A stretch of DNA of 64,000 nucleotides, taken from positions 1 to 64,000 of the forward strand of contig JACJYT010000002.1 in the NCBI GenBank assembly GCA_020635975.1, written 5' to 3'. The translations under genes were made by a program, and so were the position numbers. Within the stretch, counting starts at the first letter, position 1, and the number at the start of each line of letters is the position of its first letter. This document shows, one piece after another, positions 8,455 to 18,214 of this stretch. The notes under the pieces are model-generated. The model was given only the letters and a program-made list of their open reading frames with translations, had not been told where the DNA came from and did no database searches. The DNA is from Chitinophagales bacterium. Lineage in GTDB: Bacteria; Bacteroidota; Bacteroidia; Chitinophagales; UBA8649.

Positions 8455-9656
8455 TGCCTAAAGTATTAAGAATAATCAATAGGTTAAACCTAGGCGGACC
8501 GACCTACAATGCAGCTTATTTGAGCAAATATCTGGAGCCAGAATACGAAACGCTTCTCGTGGCAGGAATGAAGGATGATTCTGAAGCGAGTTCGGCATAT
8601 ATTGTTGAAAGTTTAGGTCTAAAGCCAAGGTATATAAAAGCGATGTATCGGGCTATTCACCCTTGGAAAGATTATCAAGCTTTCAAAGAGTTGGTTGCAA
8701 TTATTAAAGAGTTTAAACCCGATATAGTTCACACCCATGCAGCTAAATCGGGAACAGTAGGTCGTTTAGCAGCTTTTTATTGTGGAGTTCCGATTGTGTT
8801 ACATACTTTTCACGGTCATGTTTTTCATTCTTATTTCCACCCATTAAAGACAAAGGTTTTTTTAGCAATAGAAAGATATTTAGCAAAAAAAAGCACCAAA
8901 ATAATAGCTATTAGTGCTCTTCAGAAAAAAGAATTATCTGAAGATTTTAAAATTGCCGATCCTAAACAATTTGAAATAGTTCCACTAGGCTTTGACTTAG
9001 ATAGATTTCAAGATAATCAGCAAGTAAATAGAATAGAGTTTAGAGAAAAATACGGTTTACAAGAAAATGATGTGGCCATTGGAATGATTGGTCGCTTGGT
9101 TCCAGTGAAGAATCACAAACTTTTTTTGGAGGCCTTTGCTAAGTTGAAAGCAGAAGTTAAGGAAAATGTTAAGGCAGTTATAATTGGTGATGGGGAGTTG
9201 AGAGAGGAACTAGAAGCTTTGGCTAAAGAATTGGGATTGAGAATATCTAGCACCTCTTGCCAAGATGCAGATGTATTATTTACAAGTTGGATTACAGCCA
9301 TAGAAACAGCCTTGCCAGGATTAGAAATTGTAGCACTAAGCTCTTTTAATGAAGGAACACCAGTAAGTTTGATTGAAGCCCAAGCTAGTAATATTGCTAT
9401 TGTAAGTACAAGGGTTGGCGGCATTGAAGATATTGTGCTAGAAAATAAAACGGCAGTGCTTGCTGAAAATAATAATTTAGACGACTTCAGTTCCAAGCTT
9501 AAACTATTAGTGGAGGATAAAAACTTGAGACAGGATATGCAAAAGCTTGGCTATTCTTTTGTTAAAAGTACTTTTAGCTTTCAAACATTGTGTTCTAATA
9601 TGAGGACACTATACGATAGATTGTATAGAGAAGAACTTAATAAAAGCAAGAAATAA
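8454..9656 (+). CDS. Glycosyltransferase family 4 protein
   Basis: A 400-residue GT-B glycosyltransferase starting MPKVLRIINRLNLGGPTYNA, the classic glycine-rich N-terminal acceptor loop of GT4. HTHAAKSGTVGRLAA lies near residue 95, IGMIGRLVPVKNHKLFLEAF near 205, and the donor-site motif SSFNEGTPVSLIEAQASN, containing the EX7E glutamates, near 300. It begins in the stop codon of asnB copy 2, which implies coupled translation and a shared job in building the repeat unit. Confidence 0.88.
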   Translation: MPKVLRIINRLNLGGPTYNAAYLSKYLEPEYETLLVAGMKDDSEASSAYIVESLGLKPRYIKAMYRAIHPWKDYQAFKELVAIIKEFKPDIVHTHAAKSGTVGRLAAFYCGVPIVLHTFHGHVFHSYFHPLKTKVFLAIERYLAKKSTKIIAISALQKKELSEDFKIADPKQFEIVPLGFDLDRFQDNQQVNRIEFREKYGLQENDVAIGMIGRLVPVKNHKLFLEAFAKLKAEVKENVKAVIIGDGELREELEALAKELGLRISSTSCQDADVLFTSWITAIETALPGLEIVALSSFNEGTPVSLIEAQASNIAIVSTRVGGIEDIVLENKTAVLAENNNLDDFSSKLKLLVEDKNLRQDMQKLGYSFVKSTFSFQTLCSNMRTLYDRLYREELNKSKK

Positions 9657-9690
9657 CTATCTTCGTGTAGTTATTAATTAAGATAATTGA

Positions 9691-10527
9691 ATGAGAACTA
9701 TAAAACAGCTTCTATTCGTCTCCCTTTTTCTGTTAGCATCAGGCTTAAGTTCTTGTAAACTTTTGTTTCCAAATAGAATGTTTAAACAGGGAAACTATGA
9801 ATATTTTAGTGTCGGACAAACAACATTAGATCAATACACCATTAAGAAAGGGGACTTATTAAGCCTACAAATTTTTTCTAGGGAAGGTTTTGATTTAATT
9901 GATGTACTACCTAATGAAACGGGCGGTGGAAGTTCAATGGGGATAGGCAATTCTAGTGGTGCAGGATCCCAAGGATCTTCTGGTTCTTCGGGACAATCAA
10001 ATATGGGAAATTCCAGCGGCACAAACAGAATCTACTATTTAGTGGAACAAGATGGCAATGTTGAATTGCCTTTGTTTGGCAGGACCTATGTAGTAGGAAA
10101 AACGGAAAATGAATTGGAAGATTATATAGAAGATCGTTGTGCTGCCATTTTTAATGAGCCTTATGCCATTTTGAATGTGGTGAATAGAAGAGCTTTTGTA
10201 TTTAAAGGTAGCGAAGCAGCAGTAGTAAGCTTAAACCAAGGACCAACTACCATACTTGAAGTTATTGCAAAATCTGGTGGTTTAGGAAATGACCTGAAAG
10301 CCTATAAGATAAAAATCTTAAGAGGAGATCTTAAGAATCCTGAAATTATTAGTATTGATTTGTCAACCATGGAAGGTTTGCGCAATGCAGATTTGATAGT
10401 GCAGTCGAATGATGTAATTTATATCGAAAACAGAATACGAGTTGTAAAAGGTTTAGTTGGGGAAGCCTCAACGGTTTTGTCATTACTCTCCACAGTAACA
10501 ACACTTCTTGTTGTATTAAATAGATAA
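9691..10527 (+). CDS. Polysaccharide export lipoprotein (Wza-like, Poly_export and SLBB domains)
   Basis: A 278-residue lipoprotein with a signal peptide ending in the lipobox LSSC (Cys22). A polysaccharide-export domain (about 45-165) starts YTIKKGDLLSLQIFSREGFD and is interrupted by a Gly/Ser-rich loop at about 75-110. An SLBB-like beta-grasp domain (about 168-245) and a C-terminal hydrophobic segment follow. Wza-family proteins form the outer-membrane or periplasmic channel for capsule or exopolysaccharide. It lies 6 bp upstream of its usual partner, the Wzc-like protein. The sequence TATCTTCG at 9659-9666 resembles the -7 box with one mismatch. Confidence 0.9.
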   Translation: MRTIKQLLFVSLFLLASGLSSCKLLFPNRMFKQGNYEYFSVGQTTLDQYTIKKGDLLSLQIFSREGFDLIDVLPNETGGGSSMGIGNSSGAGSQGSSGSSGQSNMGNSSGTNRIYYLVEQDGNVELPLFGRTYVVGKTENELEDYIEDRCAAIFNEPYAILNVVNRRAFVFKGSEAAVVSLNQGPTTILEVIAKSGGLGNDLKAYKIKILRGDLKNPEIISIDLSTMEGLRNADLIVQSNDVIYIENRIRVVKGLVGEASTVLSLLSTVTTLLVVLNR

Positions 10528-10533
10528 GCTCAA

Positions 10534-12981
10534 ATGAACGAGAATTTAAACGGTACTGCTCAAAAAAGAAAGAAGGTAAAGAATATTATTGAAGAATTCA
10601 ATATCGGACTTTTAATTCATAGTATTAACAAATCTTTAGTTTGGGCCTTATTTTTCTTAGTTGTTTCTGTGCTTATTTCCTTGTTTTACTTAAGACAAAA
10701 GAAACCCATTTATAGTGCAAGCACAACCTTAATGCTGAGTTCTAAAAAGCAAACTCAATTGCTTGGAGTTACCGATTTATTAGCCGAAGATAAGTATGAA
10801 ATTGATAGAGAAATTCAGCTTTTAAGATCTAATTTGTTGCTAACAAAAGCCTTGGAAAATCTTCCTCTTACCGTAGAGTATTATACTAAGGGTAAAATAA
10901 ATACTACAGAATTTTACAAAAACAACCCTTTCTCTGCAGATTTTGAAGATTTTCAACCCCTTGCATTTGGCACAGAATTGGCCTTTGATTTTTCTTCTAA
11001 GAAAAATTATAGTTTATTGTTTTCTATAGATGGTGAAGAATATCAATATGCTGGCGAAGTTGGTAAAAAGTTACAAACACCTTTTTTTAATCTTATGGTT
11101 AAAATAATAAATCCAGAATACGATCTACTTTATCATACTCATTTAGTTATAGTAAAGGAATATTCTTCTGTGATAAGCTCAATAGCTGAGCAAATTTCAA
11201 TCACTCCGATTAATGCTTCTAGAACACTTGGCATTTCCATAGAAGGAACTAGTCCGCAAAAAATAAGAGACATCATTCAAGCTATTGCCGATTATTTTAT
11301 TGAGTTTGATGCTATAAAAAAGGGCGAGAGTATAGATAATGTAATTTCTTTTTTAGATGATCAACTATTTACTTTTGGGAAAGAATATGCGAGTTCTCAG
11401 GATTCGTTAAAGCAGTTTCGTTTTCAAATTGGATTTACTGAACCTTCTACTCAAATTGTTGATCGATTAACCGAAATTCAAGAAATTGAAGAAGAACTGC
11501 TTAGTCTAAATTTTGATATAAATACCTTTAATTGGTTGGAAGAATATTTAAGTTCTGATAATGATTTGTCTCATTTATCTTCTCTGGTATTGAACACGAA
11601 ATCCATAAGTTTTCAAGATAATATTAATGAGATCATGGAACTTCAATCTAAAAGAAATCAAAAGCTCTTGAATGTAACCCCAGATCACCCTGATATTTTA
11701 TTGATTAATGCTGAAATAAAAACTTTACGGACTAACATATTAAACCAAATCGCTTTGGCTAAAAAACAAACTATTGATCAAAAGAATGAATTTGCATCTA
11801 AAAGTGATTCCGTTTATAACCTTCTATATGGACTACCCGATCAAGAAGCGCTTTACACTAAAATCAAAAGAGAGAATGACTTAAAAGAGCAATTCTACTT
11901 GAGTTTAGTAGAGAAGAAAAACATGTATTTAATTTCAAAGGCAGGAATAGTTTCAGATTATATTATTCTTGAAGAAGCCAAAATACCTAAAATTCCAATA
12001 GCTCCGAATAAAATGTTTATTAGGATGATTGGTTTAGGTATCGGGCTAATTTTGGGTTTAACCTTAATCGTTCTTCGATATATCTTCTATCAAAAAATTA
12101 CCTCTTTGTCTGAAATTGACAATAGTTGCAATGCCAATATTTTAGGAATTGTTCCGAAATACAAAGATCAATTAGAAAGAAGTGCTATTGTTGTAATTGA
12201 AAGTCCGAAATCTTCTATTTCAGAAGCCTTTCGTGCTATAAGAGCAAATTTGGAATTTTTGGATGAAGGCAAAGGTTCTAAGGTTATAACTACAACATCA
12301 ACCATTCCAGGAGAGGGTAAAACTTTTATAGGAATCAATTTAGCTGCCATTTTCAGTTTGATGGATAAGAAAGTTATTATTTTAGATTTTGACTTAAGAA
12401 AGCCAAGGATAGCTAAGATTTTTGATATTGATAGTCAAAAGGGAATTAGTACTATACTTATTGGACGAAGTACAATTGAAGAATGTATTTACAATACAGG
12501 GATTAATAATTTGGATATTATTGCCTCTGGACCTGTTCCACCAAATCCTTCTGAGCTAATTATGAAGGATGAGACAAAAGAGTTGATAGATGCTTTGAAA
12601 GAAAAGTATGATTATGTGTTTATAGATACTCCACCGGTAGGCTTAGTGACGGATGCCATGGAACTTTTAAAAATGGCGGATTATCCTATCTACGTGATTA
12701 GAGCTGATTATTCTGAAAGAATCTTCCTCGAAAACTTAAACAAGCTTATTTTTGATAATGGCATAACTAAGCTTTCAACTATTTTAAATGATTTTGGTAG
12801 AGGAGCTTCTGCAACTACCTATAAATATGGTTATGGTTATGGCTATGGTTACGGCTACGGCTACGTTTATGGCTATAGTTATTCGAATGGAGGAGGAATG
12901 GGATATTATTCTGATGATAAAGTAGATGAACCAAACTTCTTTCAAAAACTTATTAAATTGTTTTCAAGATTTTTGAGATGA
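10534..12981 (+). CDS. Polysaccharide co-polymerase / bacterial tyrosine kinase (Wzc-like)
   Basis: This 815-residue protein has the full Wzc plan: a first membrane helix near residues 33-53, a periplasmic Wzz domain with coiled-coil character to about 470, a second helix near 488-510 and a cytoplasmic BY-kinase domain. Walker A is STIPGEGKT near 587-595, Walker A' is VIILDFDLRKPR near 613-624 and Walker B is VFIDTPP near 697. The tail (about 765-800) is a run of Tyr-Gly repeats, the expected autophosphorylation cluster. It controls chain length and export together with the Wza-like protein just upstream. It overlaps the next gene by 4 bp (ATGA). Confidence 0.93.
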   Translation: MNENLNGTAQKRKKVKNIIEEFNIGLLIHSINKSLVWALFFLVVSVLISLFYLRQKKPIYSASTTLMLSSKKQTQLLGVTDLLAEDKYEIDREIQLLRSNLLLTKALENLPLTVEYYTKGKINTTEFYKNNPFSADFEDFQPLAFGTELAFDFSSKKNYSLLFSIDGEEYQYAGEVGKKLQTPFFNLMVKIINPEYDLLYHTHLVIVKEYSSVISSIAEQISITPINASRTLGISIEGTSPQKIRDIIQAIADYFIEFDAIKKGESIDNVISFLDDQLFTFGKEYASSQDSLKQFRFQIGFTEPSTQIVDRLTEIQEIEEELLSLNFDINTFNWLEEYLSSDNDLSHLSSLVLNTKSISFQDNINEIMELQSKRNQKLLNVTPDHPDILLINAEIKTLRTNILNQIALAKKQTIDQKNEFASKSDSVYNLLYGLPDQEALYTKIKRENDLKEQFYLSLVEKKNMYLISKAGIVSDYIILEEAKIPKIPIAPNKMFIRMIGLGIGLILGLTLIVLRYIFYQKITSLSEIDNSCNANILGIVPKYKDQLERSAIVVIESPKSSISEAFRAIRANLEFLDEGKGSKVITTTSTIPGEGKTFIGINLAAIFSLMDKKVIILDFDLRKPRIAKIFDIDSQKGISTILIGRSTIEECIYNTGINNLDIIASGPVPPNPSELIMKDETKELIDALKEKYDYVFIDTPPVGLVTDAMELLKMADYPIYVIRADYSERIFLENLNKLIFDNGITKLSTILNDFGRGASATTYKYGYGYGYGYGYGYVYGYSYSNGGGMGYYSDDKVDEPNFFQKLIKLFSRFLR

Positions 12982-14057
12982 CAACGACTTTACTGTACAT
13001 AACATACTTTCTGATTTGTGCGTTTCTATCTTTTATGATAAACTGGCTATTGTTGAAATTCTCCAAATCTCTAGGAGTTAGGAGTAATCAAGAATTAAAT
13101 CAAGTACGTTGGTCCGCCGATGTAAAACCATCTCTTGGAGGCTTGTCGTTTTTCATTGTCTTTTTAATTTCAGTGGCTGCGTTAGGATTTGTTCCAGATA
13201 GTATAGAGAAACTCGCCTCCAATGAAAAATTTATTGGAATTATGGCTGCCTCAACCCTAGGTTTTATTATTGGCTTAGCAGATGATGCTTATAATACCAA
13301 CCCATTAGTGAAGTTTATAGGACAATTGAGTTGTGCTTTCATCTTAATATTTTCAAATTTGTATATCGTTGCAACTGGCAACGTCGCCTTCGATTATTTA
13401 ATTACTGTATTATGGGTGGTAGGTTTAATGAACTCAATTAATATGCTTGATAATATGGATGGCATAACTACAACAACATCTATTGTAATTTTGATTGGCG
13501 CACTAGCTATTGCTTTCTTTTCTCATCAAGTTTCTCCTGCAATTTTTCTTTTGATAATTGGAGTTTTGGCCTCTTTATTCGGTTTCTTATACTTTAACTG
13601 GAACCCTGCGAAAATGTATATGGGAGATACCGGAAGTCAGTTTTTAGGAGTTTTTTTAGCTGCCATTAGTATCCTTTTGTTTTGGAATGAAAGAGATGCC
13701 GTTTCTGGGATGATTCAAATCAAACAGTTTATCTTACCACTTCTTATTTTTACTGTTCCTCTTATGGATACACTTACAGTTTTTGCAAGAAGACTATTGA
13801 AAAAGCAGTCTCCTTTTGTGGGTGGGAAGGACCATACAACGCACCATTTAGTATTTTTTGGTTTTAGTGAAAGACAAGCAGCTTTAGTATTAATCGCAAT
13901 TGCTCTTCTTTCTATATCTTTTGCCCTTTTCTTGTATACAGGCTTTATTACTTGGACAATTTGGACAAGTGTGTTGGCAATATTATACTTCTTCCTAGTG
14001 TTTATAATTATGCAGATTATTTATAATATAGGCAAAAAAAGACATCAGAATGGATAA
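12978..14057 (+). CDS. Undecaprenyl-phosphate sugar-1-phosphate transferase (MraY/WecA family)
   Basis: A 359-residue protein with about ten membrane segments. It carries the family's cytoplasmic motifs: LADDAYNTN near residue 100, NMLDNMDGIT near 157, YMGDTGSQFLG near 214 and GGKDHTTHHL near 282. These enzymes load a sugar-1-phosphate from a UDP-sugar onto undecaprenyl phosphate, the first step of repeat-unit synthesis at the inner membrane. Location in this operon, not beside murein genes, argues for a WecA-like role over MraY. It starts inside the wzc-like gene and overlaps crcB by 8 bp. Confidence 0.9.
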   Translation: MTTTLLYITYFLICAFLSFMINWLLLKFSKSLGVRSNQELNQVRWSADVKPSLGGLSFFIVFLISVAALGFVPDSIEKLASNEKFIGIMAASTLGFIIGLADDAYNTNPLVKFIGQLSCAFILIFSNLYIVATGNVAFDYLITVLWVVGLMNSINMLDNMDGITTTTSIVILIGALAIAFFSHQVSPAIFLLIIGVLASLFGFLYFNWNPAKMYMGDTGSQFLGVFLAAISILLFWNERDAVSGMIQIKQFILPLLIFTVPLMDTLTVFARRLLKKQSPFVGGKDHTTHHLVFFGFSERQAALVLIAIALLSISFALFLYTGFITWTIWTSVLAILYFFLVFIIMQIIYNIGKKRHQNG

Positions 14058-14424
14058 AATCCTGCTCCTGGCATTTGGAGGTGGAATGGGTAGTATTCTT
14101 CGCTATTTTATTGCACTTTCTTTTCCTTGGGATGGGCAAGGATTTCCTAAAGCAACTTTTATTGCAAATATTGTAGCTTCTTTAATTTTGGGACTGCTAA
14201 CAGGCTTGCTTCTGCAAGAGTTTGGAGATCGACTTTGGTTGAAGTACTTTCTTGTGATTGGCTTTTGTGGCGGATTTTCTACTTTTTCAACCTTTGGTTT
14301 AGAAACTTTAAGTCTTATTGAATCAGGATCTATTGCTACCGGAGCGGCCTACATCTTCCTTTCAGTAATTCTCTCTGTTTCATCAGTTTTTGTAGGAATG
14401 CAATTCATTAAATATCTTTATTAA
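14050..14424 (+). CDS. crcB: Fluoride ion channel CrcB/FluC
   Basis: A 124-residue, four-helix membrane protein with GGGMGSILRYF at the N-terminus and GFCGGFSTFSTFGLE near residue 75. These are the FluC hallmarks, including the central Phe/Ser/Thr ladder and the TM3 break. The protein forms dual-topology dimers that export fluoride. It overlaps the WecA-like gene by 8 bp, so it is probably carried on the polysaccharide operon transcript although functionally unrelated. No fluoride riboswitch is visible, as expected for an internal operon position. Confidence 0.95.
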   Translation: MDKILLLAFGGGMGSILRYFIALSFPWDGQGFPKATFIANIVASLILGLLTGLLLQEFGDRLWLKYFLVIGFCGGFSTFSTFGLETLSLIESGSIATGAAYIFLSVILSVSSVFVGMQFIKYLY

Positions 14425-14434
14425 TCGTCTTAAA

Positions 14435-15307
14435 ATGAAAATTAAATATTTAATACTCTCTTTTCTTATTTCTACTACAAGCTTCTCCAATGCTCAAATA
14501 AATACTAATTACCAGGAGAGTTTAGATGTGTTAAGCTGGAATCTTTATATGCTACCAGGTATTACAAATTTAAGTAAAGAAGTAGAGAAAAGTAATAAAA
14601 AGGCGAGGGCTCGAGAAATAGCTGATTTTTTGAATAATAGTCATTACGATATCGTAGTATTTCAAGAGGCTTTCTTTCCAGCATCTAGGCATATTCTTGC
14701 TAAAAGCTTAAAAGTAAAATTTCCCTATCAAATTGGTCCGGCTAATCCTAGTGGCATTTCTTTAAAAACAAGTAGCGGCGTTTTTGTTGTAAGTAATATT
14801 CCTCTCAAGGAATTAGAAAGCGTGGTTTATAAAGCTTGCAATGGGGCCGATTGTTTTGCCAAAAAAGGGGCTATTCTCCTAGAAGGTGAATTTCAAAATC
14901 AAAGCTTTCAAATATTAGGAACGCATTTAAATGCTGGTGGACCACAATGGATAAGAGTTAGTCAGTACCAACAAATTAGAAAGCTTTTAGATGATTTTAA
15001 AAAGTTGAATGTACCTCAGATTGTTTGTGGGGATATGAACACGCACAAAGAAGATGAGGCAAGCTATGAAGAAATGTTAAGTGAACTCGATGTAGAGGAC
15101 ATACCGACGGTTAGTAAACAAGTTTTTACTACCGCAAAAGACAAGAGTGTTATAGATTATATCTTTCTTAGACCAAATAGGAGTTTAATGAAAGCAAGAA
15201 ACAAAGAAGTTCTTTGGATAAAAGCTAAAATGCAAGTTATTGAGAGATTAAATGGAAATTTAAGTGATCATCTTGCTCTAAGTGCAAGTTTTTATTGGGC
15301 AAAGTAA
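14435..15307 (+). CDS. Secreted endonuclease/exonuclease/phosphatase-fold hydrolase (neutral sphingomyelinase-like)
   Basis: A 290-residue protein with a signal peptide (cleavage after FSNA near residue 20). The metal-dependent EEP fold is clear from its ordered motifs: VLSWNLYML (Asn), DIVVFQEAF (Glu), ILGTHLNAG, IVCGDMNTH (Asp-x-Asn), VIDYIFLRP and the terminal LSDHLALSA (Asp-His). The wording of these motifs is closer to bacterial sphingomyelinases and phospholipase-C-like enzymes than to DNase I, but the substrate is uncertain. It follows crcB by 10 bp, so it may be the last gene of the polysaccharide operon. Confidence 0.78.
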   Translation: MKIKYLILSFLISTTSFSNAQINTNYQESLDVLSWNLYMLPGITNLSKEVEKSNKKARAREIADFLNNSHYDIVVFQEAFFPASRHILAKSLKVKFPYQIGPANPSGISLKTSSGVFVVSNIPLKELESVVYKACNGADCFAKKGAILLEGEFQNQSFQILGTHLNAGGPQWIRVSQYQQIRKLLDDFKKLNVPQIVCGDMNTHKEDEASYEEMLSELDVEDIPTVSKQVFTTAKDKSVIDYIFLRPNRSLMKARNKEVLWIKAKMQVIERLNGNLSDHLALSASFYWAK

Positions 15308-15422
15308 AGCTGAGAACTACTATTTAAAAGGATTTTAGTTAATTTTTTTAAAATATCCCCCGATTAAAAGCGAGGCAACTCACATCTTTGTTTTTTCTGC
15401 TCTTCAATAATAAGCAAAAGCC

Positions 15423-15430
15423 TATATTTG
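15423..15430 (+). promoter_or_regulatory. -7 promoter box of the PPIase/SurA operon
   Basis: TATATTTG matches TAnnTTTG and lies 24 bases before the ATG at 15455. A longer frame opening at the TTG at 15428 would start inside this box, which supports the ATG. Confidence 0.6.
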
Positions 15431-15454
15431 CAATCTTTCTTAAACTTATTTAAT

Positions 15455-17401
15455 ATGAAAAAACTTATTTTATTTTTATCTTTTATTGTGCAACTTTCCT
15501 TTGCACAAAATCTTGATGATGAAACTTTGTTTACAGTAGCTGGAAAAGAGGTTAAAGTAAAAGATTTCGTTAGAGTCTATACTAAAAACAACATTAACAA
15601 TCAGGCTGACTTTAGTAAGGCATCTTTAGAAGATTATTTGAATCTTTTCGTAAACTTCAAATTAAAAGTTTTAGAAGCTGAGAATTTAAAGATGGATACC
15701 ATTAAATCCATCCAGAATGAGCTTAGAACTTATCAAAAACAATTGGCTCAGAATTATATAAATGATAAGGAAGTAAGTGAAGATTTGATAAAAGAGGCTT
15801 ATGAAAGAAGTAAAGTGGAAGTGGATGTAAGTCATATTTTAATTAGATGGCCAAAAGAATTTCCAACAAGTACTGATTCTTTAAACACGCTTAAAGCCAT
15901 TAAGAATATTAAGAAGCAAGTTACGGTGGCAAATTTTAATAAAGTGGCTAAAGAAAAATCACAAGACCCTTCCGCTAAGGAAAATGAAGGACGTTTAGGC
16001 TTTTTGACGGTTCTTCAAACGGTTTATCCTTTTGAAAATGCTATGTATACTACTCCAGTTGGTAGCATTTCAGAACCAGTAGCAAGTCAGTTTGGCTATC
16101 ATTTGGTTTTAGTGCATGCTACGCGTCCAACCAGAGGTAAAATGAGAACAGCTCACTTATTTATTAAAAGTAAGGAAACAGATAACGAGGAAAAACAAGC
16201 TAACGCTAAAAAGAAAATCGACGAAATTTATAAGGAGTTAGTAAGCGGAGCCATTGATTTTGATGCTGCAGTTCAGAAGTATTCTGAAGATAGTAAAACT
16301 AAATTTCAAAATGGCTTACTTCCTGAGTTGAGCTCAGGAGAAATGATTCCAAGTTTTGCAGATGTAGCGTTTTCTCTAGAAAAGGATGGAGATTTTTCAG
16401 AACCTGTTCAAACTCCAATTGGATGGCATATTATTAAAAGAATTTCTAAAACCGATATTAAAGATTACGAAGAAGCTAGTAATGAACTTGAAAAGAGAGT
16501 TGAAAGGGATAGCAGATCCAATGTTGCAGTTGAGAAAAGTATAGAAGACACGAAACAAAGATTCGGCTTTAATACTAATGCTAAGAATTTGAATGAAGTT
16601 TTAGATGCCTTGGCAAAATCGTATAGTGATGAAAAATATAAAATTGAAAATCAATCTTTGGATAAGGTAATATTTAAAATTGGAGATAAACTTTTTACTC
16701 AAAAAGATTTCATAATTTACACAAAAGCAAGCTTCAATAAAAATCCTAATTTAGAAAACATTAATGAAAGTCTGAAAGCACACTACAATAAGTATCAAAA
16801 TTCTAAACTTCAAGAATTCAGAGAGCAGCACCTTGCTGAAATTAGCGAGGATTACAAAAATCTGATGCAAGAATATCACGATGGAATTCTTTTATTCGAA
16901 CTGACAGATCAAGAGGTTTGGAGCAAAGCGGTTATTGACACGATGGGCTTAAGAAGCTTTTATAATCAAAATAAAATGAATTATATGTGGAAGGAAAGAG
17001 CAGAATATTCTAAATATTTCTTTTCTAATGAAAGTTCTGCCAATAAAGGAATAAAATTGTTAAGCAAAGGAAAAGACGCAGAACAAGTTTTATCTAAACT
17101 GAATAAAAAGGAAAAGCTAGTTTCTGTAAAAACTTACAAAGTGGAAGAACCTGCTTTGGTAGATTTGGGCTTAGAATGGAAGGAAGGCTCTAATAATACT
17201 CAAGTTTTAGAGGATGGAGCAATCAGCTATTTAAAAGTTGATAGAATACTTTCACCAGAGCCAAAATTATTACAAGAAACCCGAGGCTATGTTATTTCTG
17301 ATTATCAAAATTATTTAGAAAAACAATGGATAGCCGCTTTAAAGGCTAAGTATCCACTTGAGTTAAATGATAAAGTATTTAAATCCCTAATCGTCGAGTA
17401 G
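15455..17401 (+). CDS. Periplasmic peptidyl-prolyl isomerase with two parvulin domains
   Basis: From the ATG at 15455 the protein has 648 residues and a signal peptide (MKKLILFLSFIVQLSFA). Two parvulin (PpiC) domains lie at about 126-218 (VSHILIRWP onward, closing with FGYHLVLVH) and 232-330 (TAHLFIKS onward, closing with IGWHIIKRI). The remainder is helical and chaperone-like, as in SurA and PpiD. It should assist outer-membrane protein folding in the periplasm. The ATG is preferred over the TTG at 15428 because it gives an immediate signal peptide and leaves the promoter box upstream. The stop abuts the next gene. Confidence 0.88.
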   Translation: MKKLILFLSFIVQLSFAQNLDDETLFTVAGKEVKVKDFVRVYTKNNINNQADFSKASLEDYLNLFVNFKLKVLEAENLKMDTIKSIQNELRTYQKQLAQNYINDKEVSEDLIKEAYERSKVEVDVSHILIRWPKEFPTSTDSLNTLKAIKNIKKQVTVANFNKVAKEKSQDPSAKENEGRLGFLTVLQTVYPFENAMYTTPVGSISEPVASQFGYHLVLVHATRPTRGKMRTAHLFIKSKETDNEEKQANAKKKIDEIYKELVSGAIDFDAAVQKYSEDSKTKFQNGLLPELSSGEMIPSFADVAFSLEKDGDFSEPVQTPIGWHIIKRISKTDIKDYEEASNELEKRVERDSRSNVAVEKSIEDTKQRFGFNTNAKNLNEVLDALAKSYSDEKYKIENQSLDKVIFKIGDKLFTQKDFIIYTKASFNKNPNLENINESLKAHYNKYQNSKLQEFREQHLAEISEDYKNLMQEYHDGILLFELTDQEVWSKAVIDTMGLRSFYNQNKMNYMWKERAEYSKYFFSNESSANKGIKLLSKGKDAEQVLSKLNKKEKLVSVKTYKVEEPALVDLGLEWKEGSNNTQVLEDGAISYLKVDRILSPEPKLLQETRGYVISDYQNYLEKQWIAALKAKYPLELNDKVFKSLIVE

Positions 17402-18214
17402 TTGAAGTATTTTTTCCCCATATTTTTTTGTCTGCTTTTCTACTCTTGTAAGAATTCTAATGAGCGTTCTGATGAGTTCCCTATTGCTAGGGTGGGCGAT
17501 AGATATTTGTACCCCTCAGATTTACTTGGCAAAAACCACGAACTTAGTGATACAAGTTTGATAACGCCAGAAGCAATAAATACTTGGATAAACAAAGAAC
17601 TGTTATATAACTACGTTTCTAAAAAGCAAAGTGTAAGTGCAGAGATAGAAAACAAACTTTTTGATTACGAACAAAGTCTTTTGATTAATTCTTACGAAGA
17701 AAGTGTTTTAATGAATTTCCCAATAAGCATTACGGAAGATATGATACTTAGTTACTATAAAGAAAATGGATCTAAGTATGAAATATTGGAGGATGTTTAT
17801 AAATTTCAATATCTAGTGCTTTCTGATGCTTATCCCGAGTTAGACTCTATCATTGGACTTCTTAATAAAGATATAGTGGAGGCATCTTTAGAAAGCTTTT
17901 GTAAGGAAAGCGAGGGGAGATGTTTGCTTAATCCTAGTTGGGTAAGTTCAGATATTTTGGCAAGTTCTGGTTTACCAGAATATATGTGGAAGGAATCTGC
18001 AAAATTCCAAAAATTTTATCTGGATAATTACGTTGTTCTCTTGTATCGAATATTGGATAAAAGAAAAATTGGCGAAAAGATTCCTCTTGAAATAGTAAAG
18101 GAAGAAATTAGAGAAGTCCTTCTATTTCAAAAACAAAAAGAACTTCTAAGAAAAAAAGAAGAAGAAATAATTAGTAAGGCATTAAACGATGAAGAAGTTG
18201 AAATATTTAAATAG
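17402..18214 (+). CDS. SurA-like periplasmic lipoprotein chaperone lacking a parvulin domain
   Basis: A 270-residue protein starting at a TTG directly after the preceding stop, with a short lipoprotein signal ending in FYSC (Cys16). It resembles SurA N-terminal/chaperone segments (ARVGDRYLYPSDL, INTWINKELLYNYV, then long helices), but I see no parvulin motif. Its place between two PPIases in overlapping genes suggests the three proteins act together on outer-membrane clients. The 3' end overlaps the next gene by 26 bp. Confidence 0.7.
   Translation: MKYFFPIFFCLLFYSCKNSNERSDEFPIARVGDRYLYPSDLLGKNHELSDTSLITPEAINTWINKELLYNYVSKKQSVSAEIENKLFDYEQSLLINSYEESVLMNFPISITEDMILSYYKENGSKYEILEDVYKFQYLVLSDAYPELDSIIGLLNKDIVEASLESFCKESEGRCLLNPSWVSSDILASSGLPEYMWKESAKFQKFYLDNYVVLLYRILDKRKIGEKIPLEIVKEEIREVLLFQKQKELLRKKEEEIISKALNDEEVEIFK

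Noticed and set aside
13990..14060. Fluoride riboswitch for crcB
   Set aside because: crcB starts inside the preceding gene and there is no leader in which a riboswitch could lie.
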